In this document: one piece after another, positions 10,312-21,500 of the stretch | Numbering within the stretch: the stretch's first letter is position 1 | Layout: the number at the start of each line of letters is the position of its first letter | Source of the DNA: Primula veris | Lineage: Eukaryota > Streptophyta > Magnoliopsida > Ericales > Primulaceae | Reading direction: 5' to 3' | Assembly: GCA_963682055.1 (NCBI GenBank) | Contig: OY821742.1 | Span: forward strand, 21,950,560 to 22,014,559 | Length of the DNA: 64,000 nucleotides | Notes under the pieces: generated by a model | What the model was told of the DNA's origin: nothing | Seen by the model: the letters and a program-made list of their open reading frames with translations, nothing else | The model's database searches: none | Translations under genes and position numbers: made by a program

Positions 10312-11812
10312 TTATTGACTTCTTCATTGGTTACCCTTGCTCTTGCCCGGTCTATGGGTATTATGGTGTTTCAGGGGTCGTTCGACAACATATTCGAACA
10401 TATGAACCTCCTGGTGAGCATGGGCGAGGATACGATGACCCTGCCTGTCGTCTCGTCTGCCCGTATTGAGGATCCGATAGATCTGCCTGTTGGCTCGCCC
10501 ATCCGTACTGAGGAGGTGACCGAGCATGGGGCCCCTGAGACCGGTCCTTCGGAGAAGGAGGTGAGGGAGGAAGTGGAGGTGGAAGCCGGCAAAGAGACTG
10601 CCATGGGAGTTGTGGTGGGTGTCGAGGATGAGGTTCTCGATGGACCTGAAAAGGTGTTGGTGGACGGGGTGGCAATGACCCGTTATATTGATCGGTGTAG
10701 GGGTGAACTGTTGGAGCAACCCCGAGTCTTGAGGATGGGGTATACTGCTCTTAAGCCCCTCGTTGTCAAGGATGCAGAGAAGATAGCTGCTCGTCCTGTA
10801 ATGTCGTTTATAGAGCAGGCCAGTACTGACGTGCTTCGGGTATGTTACGCACGTTTATTTTTTTTATTTTTATTTTTTTTTTAGGTCGTGATGCTCTTGT
10901 TTTGGCTGGTGTCTTATGTCTCTAAATACAAGTCTTCGTGGATATCGTGGTGTTAAGGGATCAGCTGTCGGCACTAGAGGCTGAGAAGGAGAAGCTGATG
11001 GCCGAAAATAAAGCTTTGGCCGAGGATAAAGCTCAGTAAGTGAAGTTGGTTTCCGAGCTAGAGGCGGAAAAAGAGAAGCTGACGGCCGAATATAAAGCCT
11101 TGGCCGAGGATAAAGTTTAGCAAGCGAAGTTGGTCTCCGAGCTAGAGGCGGAGAAAGAGAAGCTGATGGTCGAAAGCAAAATAACGGCCGAGGAGAAAGC
11201 CCAGATGGCTAAATTGGCCTCTGATAATGAGAAGTTGGTAGGAGATAACTTACGCCTAACCGAGGAAGTGGAGAAGATGGGGGCAGAAAAAGAGGAGTGG
11301 GTCGGGAAGTATGACTTACTGGAGGCCGATAACTTGGTCATGGCGGAGGATGTGGAGGCCGGAACAGCAGAGGTTGCTGCTCTGAAATTAGAGCAAGCAG
11401 ATGAACGGAAAAAGTTTGCAATGACGGCTAACTTTTCCGTCTTTTGCGCTCATGTCCGAGCTTTAAACTTTGCCAAGGTTCCCTTCTCGGACCGGGCGTG
11501 GTCGGAGTTGTTTTATCCCTGTCCGCAAGGTGCACCTCCTAAGCCTCAGGATTGGGCCAACCTCCGAGACGAGGAGCTCCCACGGCTGCCGGGACAAACT
11601 ATTTCAACGGCGCTCCGTCCCCATTACGGGTCGATTCCAACGACTCCTCGATCTGCTGCTCCCGTGATTCCCCCACCCGCATCCCCTCAGGTGGAGCCTT
11701 GACCATTTACTTGTAATATTTTCTATGTATCTTAGTGTAAAGTCTTTTGTTACCCGAATTATGGGTCTCTTTTGTAACTAGAAAGATATTCTTTTGGGAA
11801 GTGATAATATAG

Positions 11813-12496
11813 GTGCTATGTTTTCTTTCTGTTTGGCTTTCCTTGTTAATTCCCCTGTTTGTGGGTCGTCGTCTTTTGAAGGATGTAAAAACATCTTGTC
11901 AGGTACCCGCTAATCCCCTTGCCATGGTGGTCGGGACCTCGCCTAGTCGTAGCGTAGGCGATGTTATAAACGGTCTTGAAAAAGCTAACGCGTCCCTAAC
12001 TTCTGAACTGAATTCTGCTCGGCGCGAAATCGATGGTTTGAATATTCATATTTCAAATTTGTCGATTCGATTACGTGACTTGGGAGAGAGGTTCAGTAAG
12101 AAGACCGCATACTATACGGCAAATAAGGGAAAGGCTAAAGAGTTTCTTGGTGCGCTTCGGCGCTCTCGGGATGAAGCCCGGGGCCGAGTGACGAGCTTGA
12201 ACTTGGTTCTAGGGGCCGTTTTCGAAGACGCGAACCTGTTGCTATCCTTTGCCAGAGCATATTGGGCCCGAAGTCGCGCATTAGAGGTGCTCGATCATGT
12301 AAAAGGGATGCGTGGCGTTGCCCGGGCTGAGCGCATGGGTGATGCTATGGCCGCGGTAACTGAGACCACGGCTGCCTTGAACCGAGTGGATGCGGTCGTA
12401 CATGAACGTTTGGGGACTCAAATTGTCTCATTGCGAGATATCCATTTTGCTGACGCCGTAGAGACCTCAGCGTCTGTTGATGGGTTATCGGATTGA
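11813..12496 (+). CDS. Antisense gene II (copy A): coiled-coil ORF, start uncertain
   Basis: The frame is open from about 11813 to a TGA at 12494-12496, but the first in-frame ATG is at 11924. Copy B keeps the frame but has GTG at that position, and neither copy has a conserved upstream ATG. The in-frame text TTGTCAG/GTACC at about 11900 could be a splice acceptor, so this may be a downstream exon. The protein has a Ser-rich start (TSPSRSVGDVI), a helix (LTSELNSARREIDGLNIHIS) and KKTAYYTANKGKAKEFLGAL, then Ala-rich helices. There is no known domain. It follows gene I by about 110 bases and precedes gene III. Confidence 0.55.
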   Translation: MLCFLSVWLSLLIPLFVGRRLLKDVKTSCQVPANPLAMVVGTSPSRSVGDVINGLEKANASLTSELNSARREIDGLNIHISNLSIRLRDLGERFSKKTAYYTANKGKAKEFLGALRRSRDEARGRVTSLNLVLGAVFEDANLLLSFARAYWARSRALEVLDHVKGMRGVARAERMGDAMAAVTETTAALNRVDAVVHERLGTQIVSLRDIHFADAVETSASVDGLSD

Positions 12497-12537
12497 TGAT
12501 TGTGTAGCTTGTTTTGTCATTTTATTTGTAGCTTGAA

Positions 12538-12546
12538 TATAAAAAA
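12538..12546 (+). promoter_or_regulatory. Possible TATA box of antisense gene III (copy A)
   Basis: TATAAAAAA, about 140 bases before the gene III ATG. Copy B has TATAAAAAT at 24264-24272 (minus). The distance is longer than for g1-g5. Confidence 0.4.
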
Positions 12547-12683
12547 TCTTCATTCTCCTACTTTCGTGTCTTTTATTTTCTTTGTTCGATAAGATATCCC
12601 TGTCTCTTCTATATTTGCGGCTGAATATTCATCTCTTCCTTTCTTCCCCATTTTTTTGTTTTTTGTTTTAGGCACATGCTACT

Positions 12684-12970
12684 ATGTCGCACCAGGCTGG
12701 TTCTCCATGCCTAATTAGTCCGGGGCTAGGACCTACTGGTGTTGCCCGGGACGAGGTCTCATCTGGTGCGGCTAGTGAAGGGCATGCCAAGTGGCCTTAC
12801 ATCGTTTTAATGGGCAAAAACGTCAAGTTGGTCGATCAGTGCGCCCGACTTAGGGCCAAGTTGAAAATCCAGGCGTCCTCTTTTCGTGAATATGTTCGTC
12901 GTGCCGAGCATGTTGTTGAGGTTCAGGAGCGTCATTTAGATCGGTATTGGCGTGTAAAGGAAAAGTACAA
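12684..12970 (+). pseudogene. Antisense gene III (copy A), truncated by a fusion to pol
   Basis: Starts MSHQAGSPCLISPGLGPTG and follows copy B (24155-23520) for about 95 codons (LVDQCARLRAKLKIQASSFR, YWRVKEKY). At about 12968-12972 the similarity stops and the sequence becomes element A pol on the other strand. A deletion thus joined gene III to the RNase H/integrase junction and removed the integrase, the pol end, the tandem repeats and the gene III end. A pyrimidine tract ending TTTTAG precedes GCACATGCTACTATG, so the ATG may lie in an internal exon. Confidence 0.65.
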
Positions 12971-12971
12971 A

Positions 12972-15900
12972 CGAGGAGCCTTTCTCGTAATTTTCAATGC
13001 CTTTATCTTATCTGCCGGGAGGGTTCCGTTGCGTAGATAGTGAATCATGTCGTCCATCCATCCTAGTTCGTATTGTACTGACGCTACTCGGTCTATTCTT
13101 TTGGTTATGCTTGGGGCCGGTAGTTATTCCACTGTAATCGACCGAGTGTCGGTTAATGTTAATGTCGAGGCTAGGGTGGCCAGGGCATCGGCATGTGCGT
13201 TTTCGGTGCGATTGATTCTTATCAACTCGCACTGTTCGAAGGTGGCCATCAAGCTTTGAACCTTCTCTTGGTAGAGGATCATTCTGTCATCTTTGGCTTG
13301 GTATTCGCCGTTGGACTGGTTTACAATCAACATTGAGTCGGAACTTGCAGTTAGGTGGGAGCATCTGAGGGACCGGGCAATGAGCATGCCGTTTATCATG
13401 GCTTCGTACTCTGCCTCATTGTTGGTAGCTCGGAAACCTAGTTTAATGCTCTTCTCTATGATCGCTCCCTCTCTAGACTAGAGGACGATCCCCGCTCCTG
13501 ATCCGTCCTTGGTGGCTGATCCATCGACATGTATCTGCCAGTGTGATTGGGGCGATATAGCCATGGGCTCGTCATACCCTTCGGTGAATTCCGCGACGAA
13601 ATCGGCCAAGACTTGTCCCTTTATGGCATGTCGGGGTGCGAACTCGATATGAAATTAGGATAACTCGACCCCCCATGTGGCCACTCTGCCACTACTGTCG
13701 GTCCGTCGAAGCGATTCTTTAATATGGAATTTCGTGTATACTTGGACCTGATGAGCTATGAAATAGTGCGGCAACTTTCTGGTCGTGACGACCAATGCCA
13801 AGCACAGCTTTTCCAAGGGTAGGTAACGTGTTTCGGCTTCGACCAGAGTTTTGCTGACGAAGTAGATAGGGAATTGTTCACGGCCTTCTTCTCTTAGGAT
13901 AACCGCATTCACAGCTGTAGCGGAAACTGCTAGGTAGCAAGCCAAAATATCTCCTTTGTTCGGCCTGACTAACAGTGGCAGCGTCCTTAAGTACTCTTTG
14001 AGGCTGTTGAAAGAAGCTTCACATTCCGGGTCCCACACGAAATTTCTATCCTTCTTGAGTGATTAAAAAAATGGCCGTCCCTTGTCTGCGGATCGGCTGA
14101 TGAACCTGTTCAATGCGGCCATCATTCCCGTGAGCTCTTGTACCTGTTTCTTATTCTTGGGCACTGCTAGATTCCGAAGAGCTGTGATCTGATCGGGATT
14201 AGCCTCTATTCCTCGTCGGCTGACCATGTGCCCCAGGAACTTCCCTTTGCTGATGCCGAATGCACACTTGCTCGTATTGAGTTTGAGTTTGTGCTCGCCC
14301 AAAGTTCGGAAGACGTCTCTGATATCTTGAATGTGGGATGTGGCCTTTTCGCTTTTGACGACCATGTCGTCTATGTATACCTCCATGGTCTTCCCTATGT
14401 GCTCTCGGCATACCTTCGTTATCATCCTTTGGTATGTTGCTCCCGCGTTGCGTAGGCCGAACGGCATTACCGTATAGCAATAGTTTCCTAAAGGCGATAT
14501 AAACGACATCTTTTCTTGATCTTCGTGGGCGAGGGGAATTTGGTGGTACCCTGAATATGCGTCAAGGAAGGTCATCCGTTCTGCTCCCGCAGTCGCGTCC
14601 ACCAATTGATCAATCCTTGGAAGGGGAAAGTGGTCCCTCGGGCAGGCTTTCTTGAGATTGGTGAATTCTATACAGACCCTCTCCTTTCCGTTCTTCTTAG
14701 GGACGACGACGGGATTGGATAACCATTTTGGATAGAAGACCTCTCTTATGACTCCGGCCTCCAATAGCTTTTGGACTTCAGCAATTATAGCGGATCTGTG
14801 CTGTACAGATACTTTTCTGCTCCTCTGAGCTATCGGCTTATACTCGGCGTCAACATTTAGATGGTGACATGCCATTTTAGGGTCTAGGCCTGGCATGTCT
14901 TTGGGACTCCAGGCGAATTTATCAATGTTGTTGAAAAGGAATGCTTCTAACTCTTCAGATTCCTTTTTTGGAAGGTTGTCGCCGAGGAGAAAGTAGTGCT
15001 CCTCGTCAGTATCTGGGATATACACCTCCCTAAGTGTTTCTCCTACTTGTTCTTCAACAACCCTCTCGGTTTTGGCTATTTGGTTAATTAGCTTCTTTGT
15101 GCTGGTGGGTTGTTTGACAACGCTCAGCTGTTTTTAAAGAGCCGCGGTAATGTTCTCACAGCGTCTTGAATCTTCTTGACATCCTCTGGCTGTCTCGATC
15201 CCTCCCCTATCATTTGGGTATTTGACTTTTTGGTGATAGGTCGAGGGTATGGCCTTCATTGCGTGCAGCCAGGGTCGTCCCAAGATTGCGTTGTGGCCGG
15301 AGTTGTCGTTGACCACTAAGAACTCCACGGGAACTGACACGGATCCAGTCGTGACACTGAGGACGATCTTTCCCAACGGTTTAGTCGTCTCGAAGATGAA
15401 CCCGATCAGTGTGACATCGGTAGGCTGTAGATCTTGCATCTTGAGTTCCATCTTGTCGAAAAGCTCTCTGTACATGATATCACTAGAGGCTCCTTGGTCG
15501 ACAAGTACCCTGCTGACCGTGTCAAGGCCGATTTGAACACGGAGGTTGATGGCGTCCCCGTGGGGGTAAATCACCCCTTCTTCGTCCAGATCCGAGAAGG
15601 AGACGGGCGGATGTCGTCGCGGGGTGCATTGTCGTTTGGAGGTCAACGCCTGTGACGCCTTGGCTACCTGGCCAAAGTGCGCCAGTTGCCGTTGTCGTGA
15701 TCGTTCCCCACCCGTGCCCTTGGGTCGTGACATATGAACGACGTTGATTATTTTGCCTTGCCGGTTGTCGGCTCCCTCAATGGCCAGTTGTTTGCCTTTA
15801 TTTCCGGCGTCTTTGATGAACTTGGCCAGGTATCCCGCGTCGCCCCACAGGTTCATTTTCCACCGCAGGTTACGGCAGTGCTCGGTGAGGTGTCCGTAGT

Positions 15901-16031
15901 CCTCGTGATAAGCACAGAAAAGCTTGGGGTCTCTACGCTCAGGGGGGTAGCGAGCGGCTCTGGTCGTGAATACCAGGTTTCTCTGTGGATATTCTTAAGG
16001 ATATCTTCAGCAGACAGGTTGAAAGAGTATC
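12972..16031 (-). pseudogene. Element A pol remnant: gag tail, protease, RT, RNase H (integrase deleted)
   Basis: Read leftwards from the element B insertion site. The protease has VLVDQGASSDIMY. RT has FLDAYSGYHQIPLAHEDQEK and the catalytic YIDDMVVKS. RNase H has the LPHYFIAHQVQVYTKFH region and the HVDGSA-type start. In-frame stops relative to copy B include TAA at 15134-15136 (CAA in B), TAA at 14063-14065 (GAA in B), TAA at 13655-13657 (CAA in B) and TAG near 13481 (AAG in B). The reading ends at 12972 in the deletion junction, so the HHCC and DDE integrase modules are absent. The element could not have integrated on its own in this state. Confidence 0.85.
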
Positions 16032-16603
16032 TGATAGAACATAAAAGTTTGACCCGAATATTCTATTCGGGTATTAATCAATCCCCTTTTTAAACGGGTA
16101 TCCAACGTTTAAATAGGTCACCACATGCCTTTCATAAGAGAATAAGGTAGTATCTACCAAAAGCCCAAGCCCACTTAACTAGGGACCCATATCTGAAAAA
16201 CCCCCTGAGATGGAGACATTTGTCAATATCCTAGAAAGCATAGTTGCCTATAAATAGCCAACTACCCCTCCTAGAAATAGACCAGAAAATCTATCCAAAA
16301 AATATAGAGAGAAGTTGAGAAAACAGAGAAACTAGTCAAATCTTAGCCTGAAAAGAAGCAAGCCGAACAGCGAGAGAGCCGAATATCGAAGAGAAAGAAG
16401 AACGACCAAGAAAAGAGATTAAGCAGTCAAATCGAGCACAATTGTAATAAAGAAGTACTATTCCGAGCAAGTGTAACAATCCGAATAAGTGTAATAATCC
16501 GACCAATAATAAAGATCAAGAAATGTCCATTATTTACCGTTGATTTACCATTATTATATTGTTGAAAAGCCTAACGTGATCGCCAAAAGTTATGGTTTTA
16601 TCA
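16032..16603 (+). repeat. Element B, 5' LTR (572 bp)
   Basis: Near-identical to 32262-32833. TATAAATAGCC at about 16250 is the probable LTR TATA box. Preceded by GTATC. Confidence 0.92.
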
Positions 16604-16605
16604 AA

Positions 16606-16623
16606 TGGCGCCGTCTCCGGGAA
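16606..16623 (+). other. Element B primer binding site (tRNA-Asp type)
   Basis: TGGCGCCGTCTCCGGGAA, two bases after the LTR. It matches the complement of the plant tRNA-Asp 3' end (TGGCGCCGTTGCCGGGGA) at most positions. Element A has the same sequence. Confidence 0.8.
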
Positions 16624-16682
16624 TCATCTAGTTCCCAACTAGCTTAGACTTCGAATACCAATACTCTACCAGACGAGCGACA

Positions 16683-18585
16683 ATGGTGACCAATATAGAA
16701 GAAACCCATCCCGAGATAGTAGAAACCATTAACCAACACGTGCAGATTAGCCAACAAGACCTCGACAATCTACTCGCCATCCGCGATAGATACGACGCTA
16801 TCCAGTCCGAAAACCAACCGACAACCTCCAATGTTCACCGAGAACAACCGATCGAACAACCCCAACAGCTTGACGGGATCGTCGAAGAATACCAAACGTC
16901 CTCGGAAGACGAACAAGCCTTGCCCGTACTAAGGCGCGCAAGAAGACGCATACCCGGATCCCAGGCAGGACCGAGCTCAAGAGTCCCTTTGCCAACGGCC
17001 TCAGTCAACTCTGGGGCCCGTTTACAAACAAACGAAGCTGACCGGCTTGGTATGCCTGAAGGTCATGAACTCGAACAGTTGTCCCGATTACCGAATCACC
17101 CACCAAGGATGATTACACCACCCACGGTGGAAGTACAACACATCGTTCCAATAGCTGATGAAAGGAACAACGCCCAGCTGCAAGCTCAGCTGGCAACGTG
17201 TATGACGGCCATGGCAGCAGCCGGCATCAGACTGCCGGGTACTCAACCTGCCAACGCAGACAAAGATCCACATCGTGAAGCGGAAGATTCCGCCTATAGG
17301 GCCGCCTTGGAAGCGGCGGGCTGGCGACCAGATCAAGAAGTGCCCCATCAAGGAGGCAACGTCCCGATAACAATCCCTCCGACCTTCGCCCACCCAAACG
17401 CGTATACGGAACATGTCCTCGACAGAAACCCGAAGGATGATAGGTATCCCGAACACATGATCGGGGGAGGATACGGCCCACCACCACAACAGGGGGGATA
17501 CACCCCCCTACCAAGTCACGGATGATGCGTTCCAACAGGCTTGGAACGTATGCCAAGAAACCCCATGTACCGAGCAGATCACTCGATATCGCAATCCTAT
17601 GGGGTTCGTCATTTCCGAGTTCAGGCTCTATGATGGAAGGAGTTGTCCTATTGACCATCTGAGGCACTACAAGACGAAGATGGAGCTGTGGAGTGACGAC
17701 CATGCACTGATGTGCAAATTTTTCAAAAACAGCTTGGGCCAAGAGGCTTCTTCGTGGTATCACAACTTACCACGGGGCTCAATAAGAGACTGGGCAGAGC
17801 TGCTAAGAGCGTACTCCACCAGATACGCCGCACATCGGAAGAAGAAGGTTAGCATCGAAACCCTTCTGAAAATGACGATGACGCCAAATGAAAGGCTCAA
17901 CGACTACTGCATACGTTTCATTGACGTAGCAAATCAGATTCCGCAGTACGCCAATATTATAGCTATCCAGAACTTTATCAATTTCGTCCCTAATGGCTAT
18001 TGGGCGAGGAGGAAGTTCATAGGCAAAAACTTCCCGACCACTGATTCCCTACTAGCCTATTGCACCCACCTCACCAATAAAAACGACGAACTACGTTTCC
18101 TCAACCGAACTCTACCAAGAAGAGAATCGGTCCGAGAGGCACAGGTGGGTCGCAAAAGAGTTAGGAATAACCAGGGGGAAATGTTCCAACCGACCAGAAA
18201 GGACAAAGGTCCCGAGGTCCGTAGCAGGGTAGAGCGACGACGAGAACCCGAGCCCAAACCGCTCCAGATCGCATACCCAACACCGACCAACGAACATAAG
18301 CCGCTCCAGCTCACCTACCCAATGCCCCCCAAACCGTTTCAACAAGGTTGGCTCCCAGAGAGGGAACGCCGAAACACCTACGAACCGGTTGAGCTGCGAT
18401 ACACTTTCAACCTATCTGCTGAAGATATCCTCAAGGATATATGCAGGGAAAGTTGGTATTCCCGACCACCGCCGATCACTTCTCCCCCCAGTATGAGAGA
18501 CTCCAAGCTCTTCTGCGCATATCATGAGGATCACGGCCATCTCACTGAGCACTGCCGTAACTTGCGATGGAAAATGAACCTATAG
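16683..18585 (+). pseudogene. Element B gag, frameshifted and with a nonsense codon
   Basis: The ATG at 16683 (MVTNIEETHPEIVETINQHV) matches element A. The capsid-like region includes FRLYDGRSCPIDHLRHYKTK, FKNSLGQEASSWYHNLPRGS and LNDYCIRFIDVANQIP, and is followed by Arg/Pro-rich sequence and a zinc-knuckle-like CAYHEDHGHLTEHC. The frame breaks at a run of six Cs (17503-17508). Element A has seven Cs there, and the protein frame would be kept with eight. TAG at 18583-18585 replaces the TGG seen in A. Gag normally forms the virus-like particle that packages element RNA. Confidence 0.88.
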
Positions 18586-21500
18586 GGCGATGCGGGATAT
18601 TTAGCAAAGTTCATCAAAGGCGCTGGGAATAAAGGCAAGGCAAAACAACTGGCCATCGAGGGAGCCGACAACCGGCAAGGCAAAACAATCAACGTCGTTC
18701 ACATGTCACGACCCAAGAGCATAGGTGGGGATCGATCACGACAACGGCAATTGGCGCACTTTGGCCAAGTAGCCAAGGCATCACAGTCGTCGACTTCTAA
18801 ACGACAATGCACACCTCGACAATATCCGCCCATTTCTTTCTCGGGCCTTGACGAAGAAGGGGTGATTTACCCCCACGGAGACGCCATTAACCTCCGTGTT
18901 CAAATAGGCCTTGACACGGTCAGCAGGGTGCTTGTCGATCAAGGAGCCTCTTGTGATATCATGTACAGAGAACTCTTCGACAAGATGGAACTCAAGCTGC
19001 AAGATCTACAGCCTACCGATGTCACACTGATCGGGTTCATCTCCGAGACGACTAAACCATTGGGAAAGATCGTCATAAGTGTCACTACGGGATCCGTATC
19101 GGTTCCCGTTGAGTTCTTAGTGGTAAACGACAACTCCGGCCACAACGTGATCTTGGGTCGACCTTGGCTTCACGCCATGAAGGCCATACCCTCGACCTAC
19201 CACCAAAAAGTCAAATACCCAAATGATTGGGGAGAGATCGAGACAGCCAGAGGATGTCAAGAAGATTCAAGACGCTGTGAGGACATTACCGCTGCCCTTC
19301 AAAAACAGCTAAGCGTTGTCGAACAACCCACCAGCACAAAGAAGCTGATCAACCACATAGCCAAAACCGAGAGGGTTGTCGAAGAACAAGTAGGAGAAAC
19401 TCTTAGGAAGGTGTATATTCCGGGTACGGACGAGGAGCACTACTTCCTCCTCGGTGATGACCTTCCAAAACAGGAATCCGAAGAGTTAGAAGCATTCCTC
19501 TTCAACAACATTGATAAATTCGCCTGGAGCCCTAAAGACATGCCAGGCCTAGACCCTAAAACGGCATGTCACCACCTGAGTGTTGACGCCGAGTGCAAGC
19601 CGATAGCTCAGAGGAGCAGAAAAGTGTTTGTACAGCACAGGGCAGCTATAATTGCTGAGGTCCACAAGCTATTAGAGGCTAGAGCCATAAGGGAGGTCTT
19701 CTATCCGAAATGGTTATCCAATCCAGTCGTCGTCCCCAAGAAGAATGGAAAGGAGACAGTCTGTATAGACTTCACCAATCTCAACAAAGCCTGCCCGAGG
19801 GACCACTTTCCCCTTCCAAGAATTGATCAATTGGTGGACGCAACTGCAGGGGCGGAACGGATGACCTTCCTGGACGCGTATTCAGGATACCACCAAATCC
19901 CCCTCGCCCACGAAGATCAAGAGAAGACGTCGTTTATATCGCCTTTGGGAAACTATTGCTATACGGTAATGCCGTTCGGCCTACGCAACGCGGGAGCAAC
20001 ATACCAAAGGATGATAACAAGGGTATGTCGAGATCATATAGGGAAGACAATGGAGGTATACATAGATGACATGGTTGTCAAAAGCGAAAAGGCTACATCC
20101 CACCTTCAAGATATTAGAGACGTTTTCCAAATGCTGGGCGAGCACAAACTGAAACTCAACGCGAGCAAGTGTGCATTCGGCATCAGCAAAGGGAAGTTTC
20201 TGGGACACATGGTCATCCGACGAGGAATAGAAGCTAATCCCGATCAGATCATAGCTCTTCGGAACCTAGCAGCTCCCAAGAATAAGAAGCAGGTACAAGA
20301 GCTCACGGGAATGATGGCAGCATTGAGCAGGTTCATCAGTCGATCCGCAGACAAGGGACGGCCATTTTTTGAATCACTCAAGAAGGAATAGAAAATTCGT
20401 GTGGGACCCGGAATGTGAAGTTTCTTTCAACAACCTCAAAGAGTATTTAAGGACGCTGCCAATGCTAGTCAGGCCGAACAAATGAGATATTCTGGCGTGC
20501 TACCTAGCAGTTTCCACTACAGCTGTGAGCGCGGTTATCCTAAGAGAAGAAGGTCGCTAACAATTCCCTATCTACTTCATCAGCAAAACTCTGGTTGAAG
20601 CCGAGACACGATACCTACCCTTGGAAAAGCTGTGTTTGGCATTGGTCGTCGCGACCAGGAAGTTGCCGCACTATTTTATAGCTCATCGGGTCCAAGTATA
20701 CACGAAATTCCATATCAAGGAATCGCTTCGACGGACCGACATCAGTGGCAGAGTGGCCGCATGGGGAGTCGAATTATCCCAATTTCATATCGAGTTCGCA
20801 CCCCGACATGCCATAAAGGGACAAGTCTTGGCCGATTTCGTCGCGGAATTCACCGAAGGGTATGACGAGCCTACGGCTATGTCCCCACAATCACACTGGC
20901 AGATTCATGTCGATGGATCAGCCACCAAGGACGAATCAGGAGCAGGGATCGTCCTCAAGTCTAGAGAGGGAGCGATCATAGAGAAAAACATTAAACTGGG
21001 TTTCCGAGCTACCAACAATGAGGCTGAGTATGAAGCCATGATAAACGGTATGCTCATTGCCCGGTCCCTCGGATGCTCCCACTTAACTGCAAGCTCCGAC
21101 TCAATGCTGATCGTGAATCAAGCCATCGGCGAGTACCAAGCCAAAGATGATAGAATGATCCTCTACCAAGAGAAGGTTCAGAGCTTGATGGCCACCTTCG
21201 AACAGTGCGAGTTAATAAGAATCAATCGCACCGAAAACGCACATGCCGATGCCCTGGCCACCCTAGCCTCAACATTAACATTAACTGACACTCGGTCGAT
21301 CACAGTGGAACTACTGCCAACCCCTAGCATAACCAAAAGAATAGACCGAATAACGTCAGTACAATACGAACCAGGTTGGATGGACGACATGATTCACTAT
21401 CTGCGAAACGGAACTCTCCCGGCAGATAAGATAAAAGCACTAAAAATTACGAGAAAGGCTCCTCATTTCTGGCTGTCCGACGACGACAAACTATACAAAT

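Larger units (their letters stand above)
9050..11702 (+). pseudogene. Antisense gene I (copy A): spliced gene with Transposase_28-like domain and coiled coil
   Basis: Inferred exons are 9050-9055 (ATG ACT only), 9331-10236, 10312-10839 and about 10932-11702. The introns start GTAAGT, GTAAGT and GTATGT; the first two end AG. All junctions are phase 0 and match copy B. Exon 2 (302 codons) encodes the putative gypsy-type transposon domain, with LRLPFTDWVASFFEAVQIAP, QLALNGYRTLIGIQRLSE and LWKWWGPGP, and ends in a basic, possibly nuclear-targeting stretch (RGGKKPTRSKRRA). Exon 4 encodes coiled coil and a conserved end (FCAHVRALNFAKVPFSDRAW to PQVEP). Defects: in-frame TAA (11037) and TAG (11118) inside duplicated coiled-coil units, and the last acceptor AG changed to AA (about 10931). 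The biochemical role of this domain family is not established. Confidence 0.7.

Noticed and set aside
10375..10380. Alternative splice acceptor (gtgtttcag) inside exon 3 start of gene I
   Set aside because: The upstream acceptor at 10311 keeps the phase-0 join and matches copy B; the second AG lies in conserved coding sequence.
17088..17763. Long minus-strand ORFs opposite gag of element B (and plus-strand ones opposite gag of A)
   Set aside because: Shadows of the gag frame. They share no promoter or splice features and are unlike the genuine antisense genes beyond pol.
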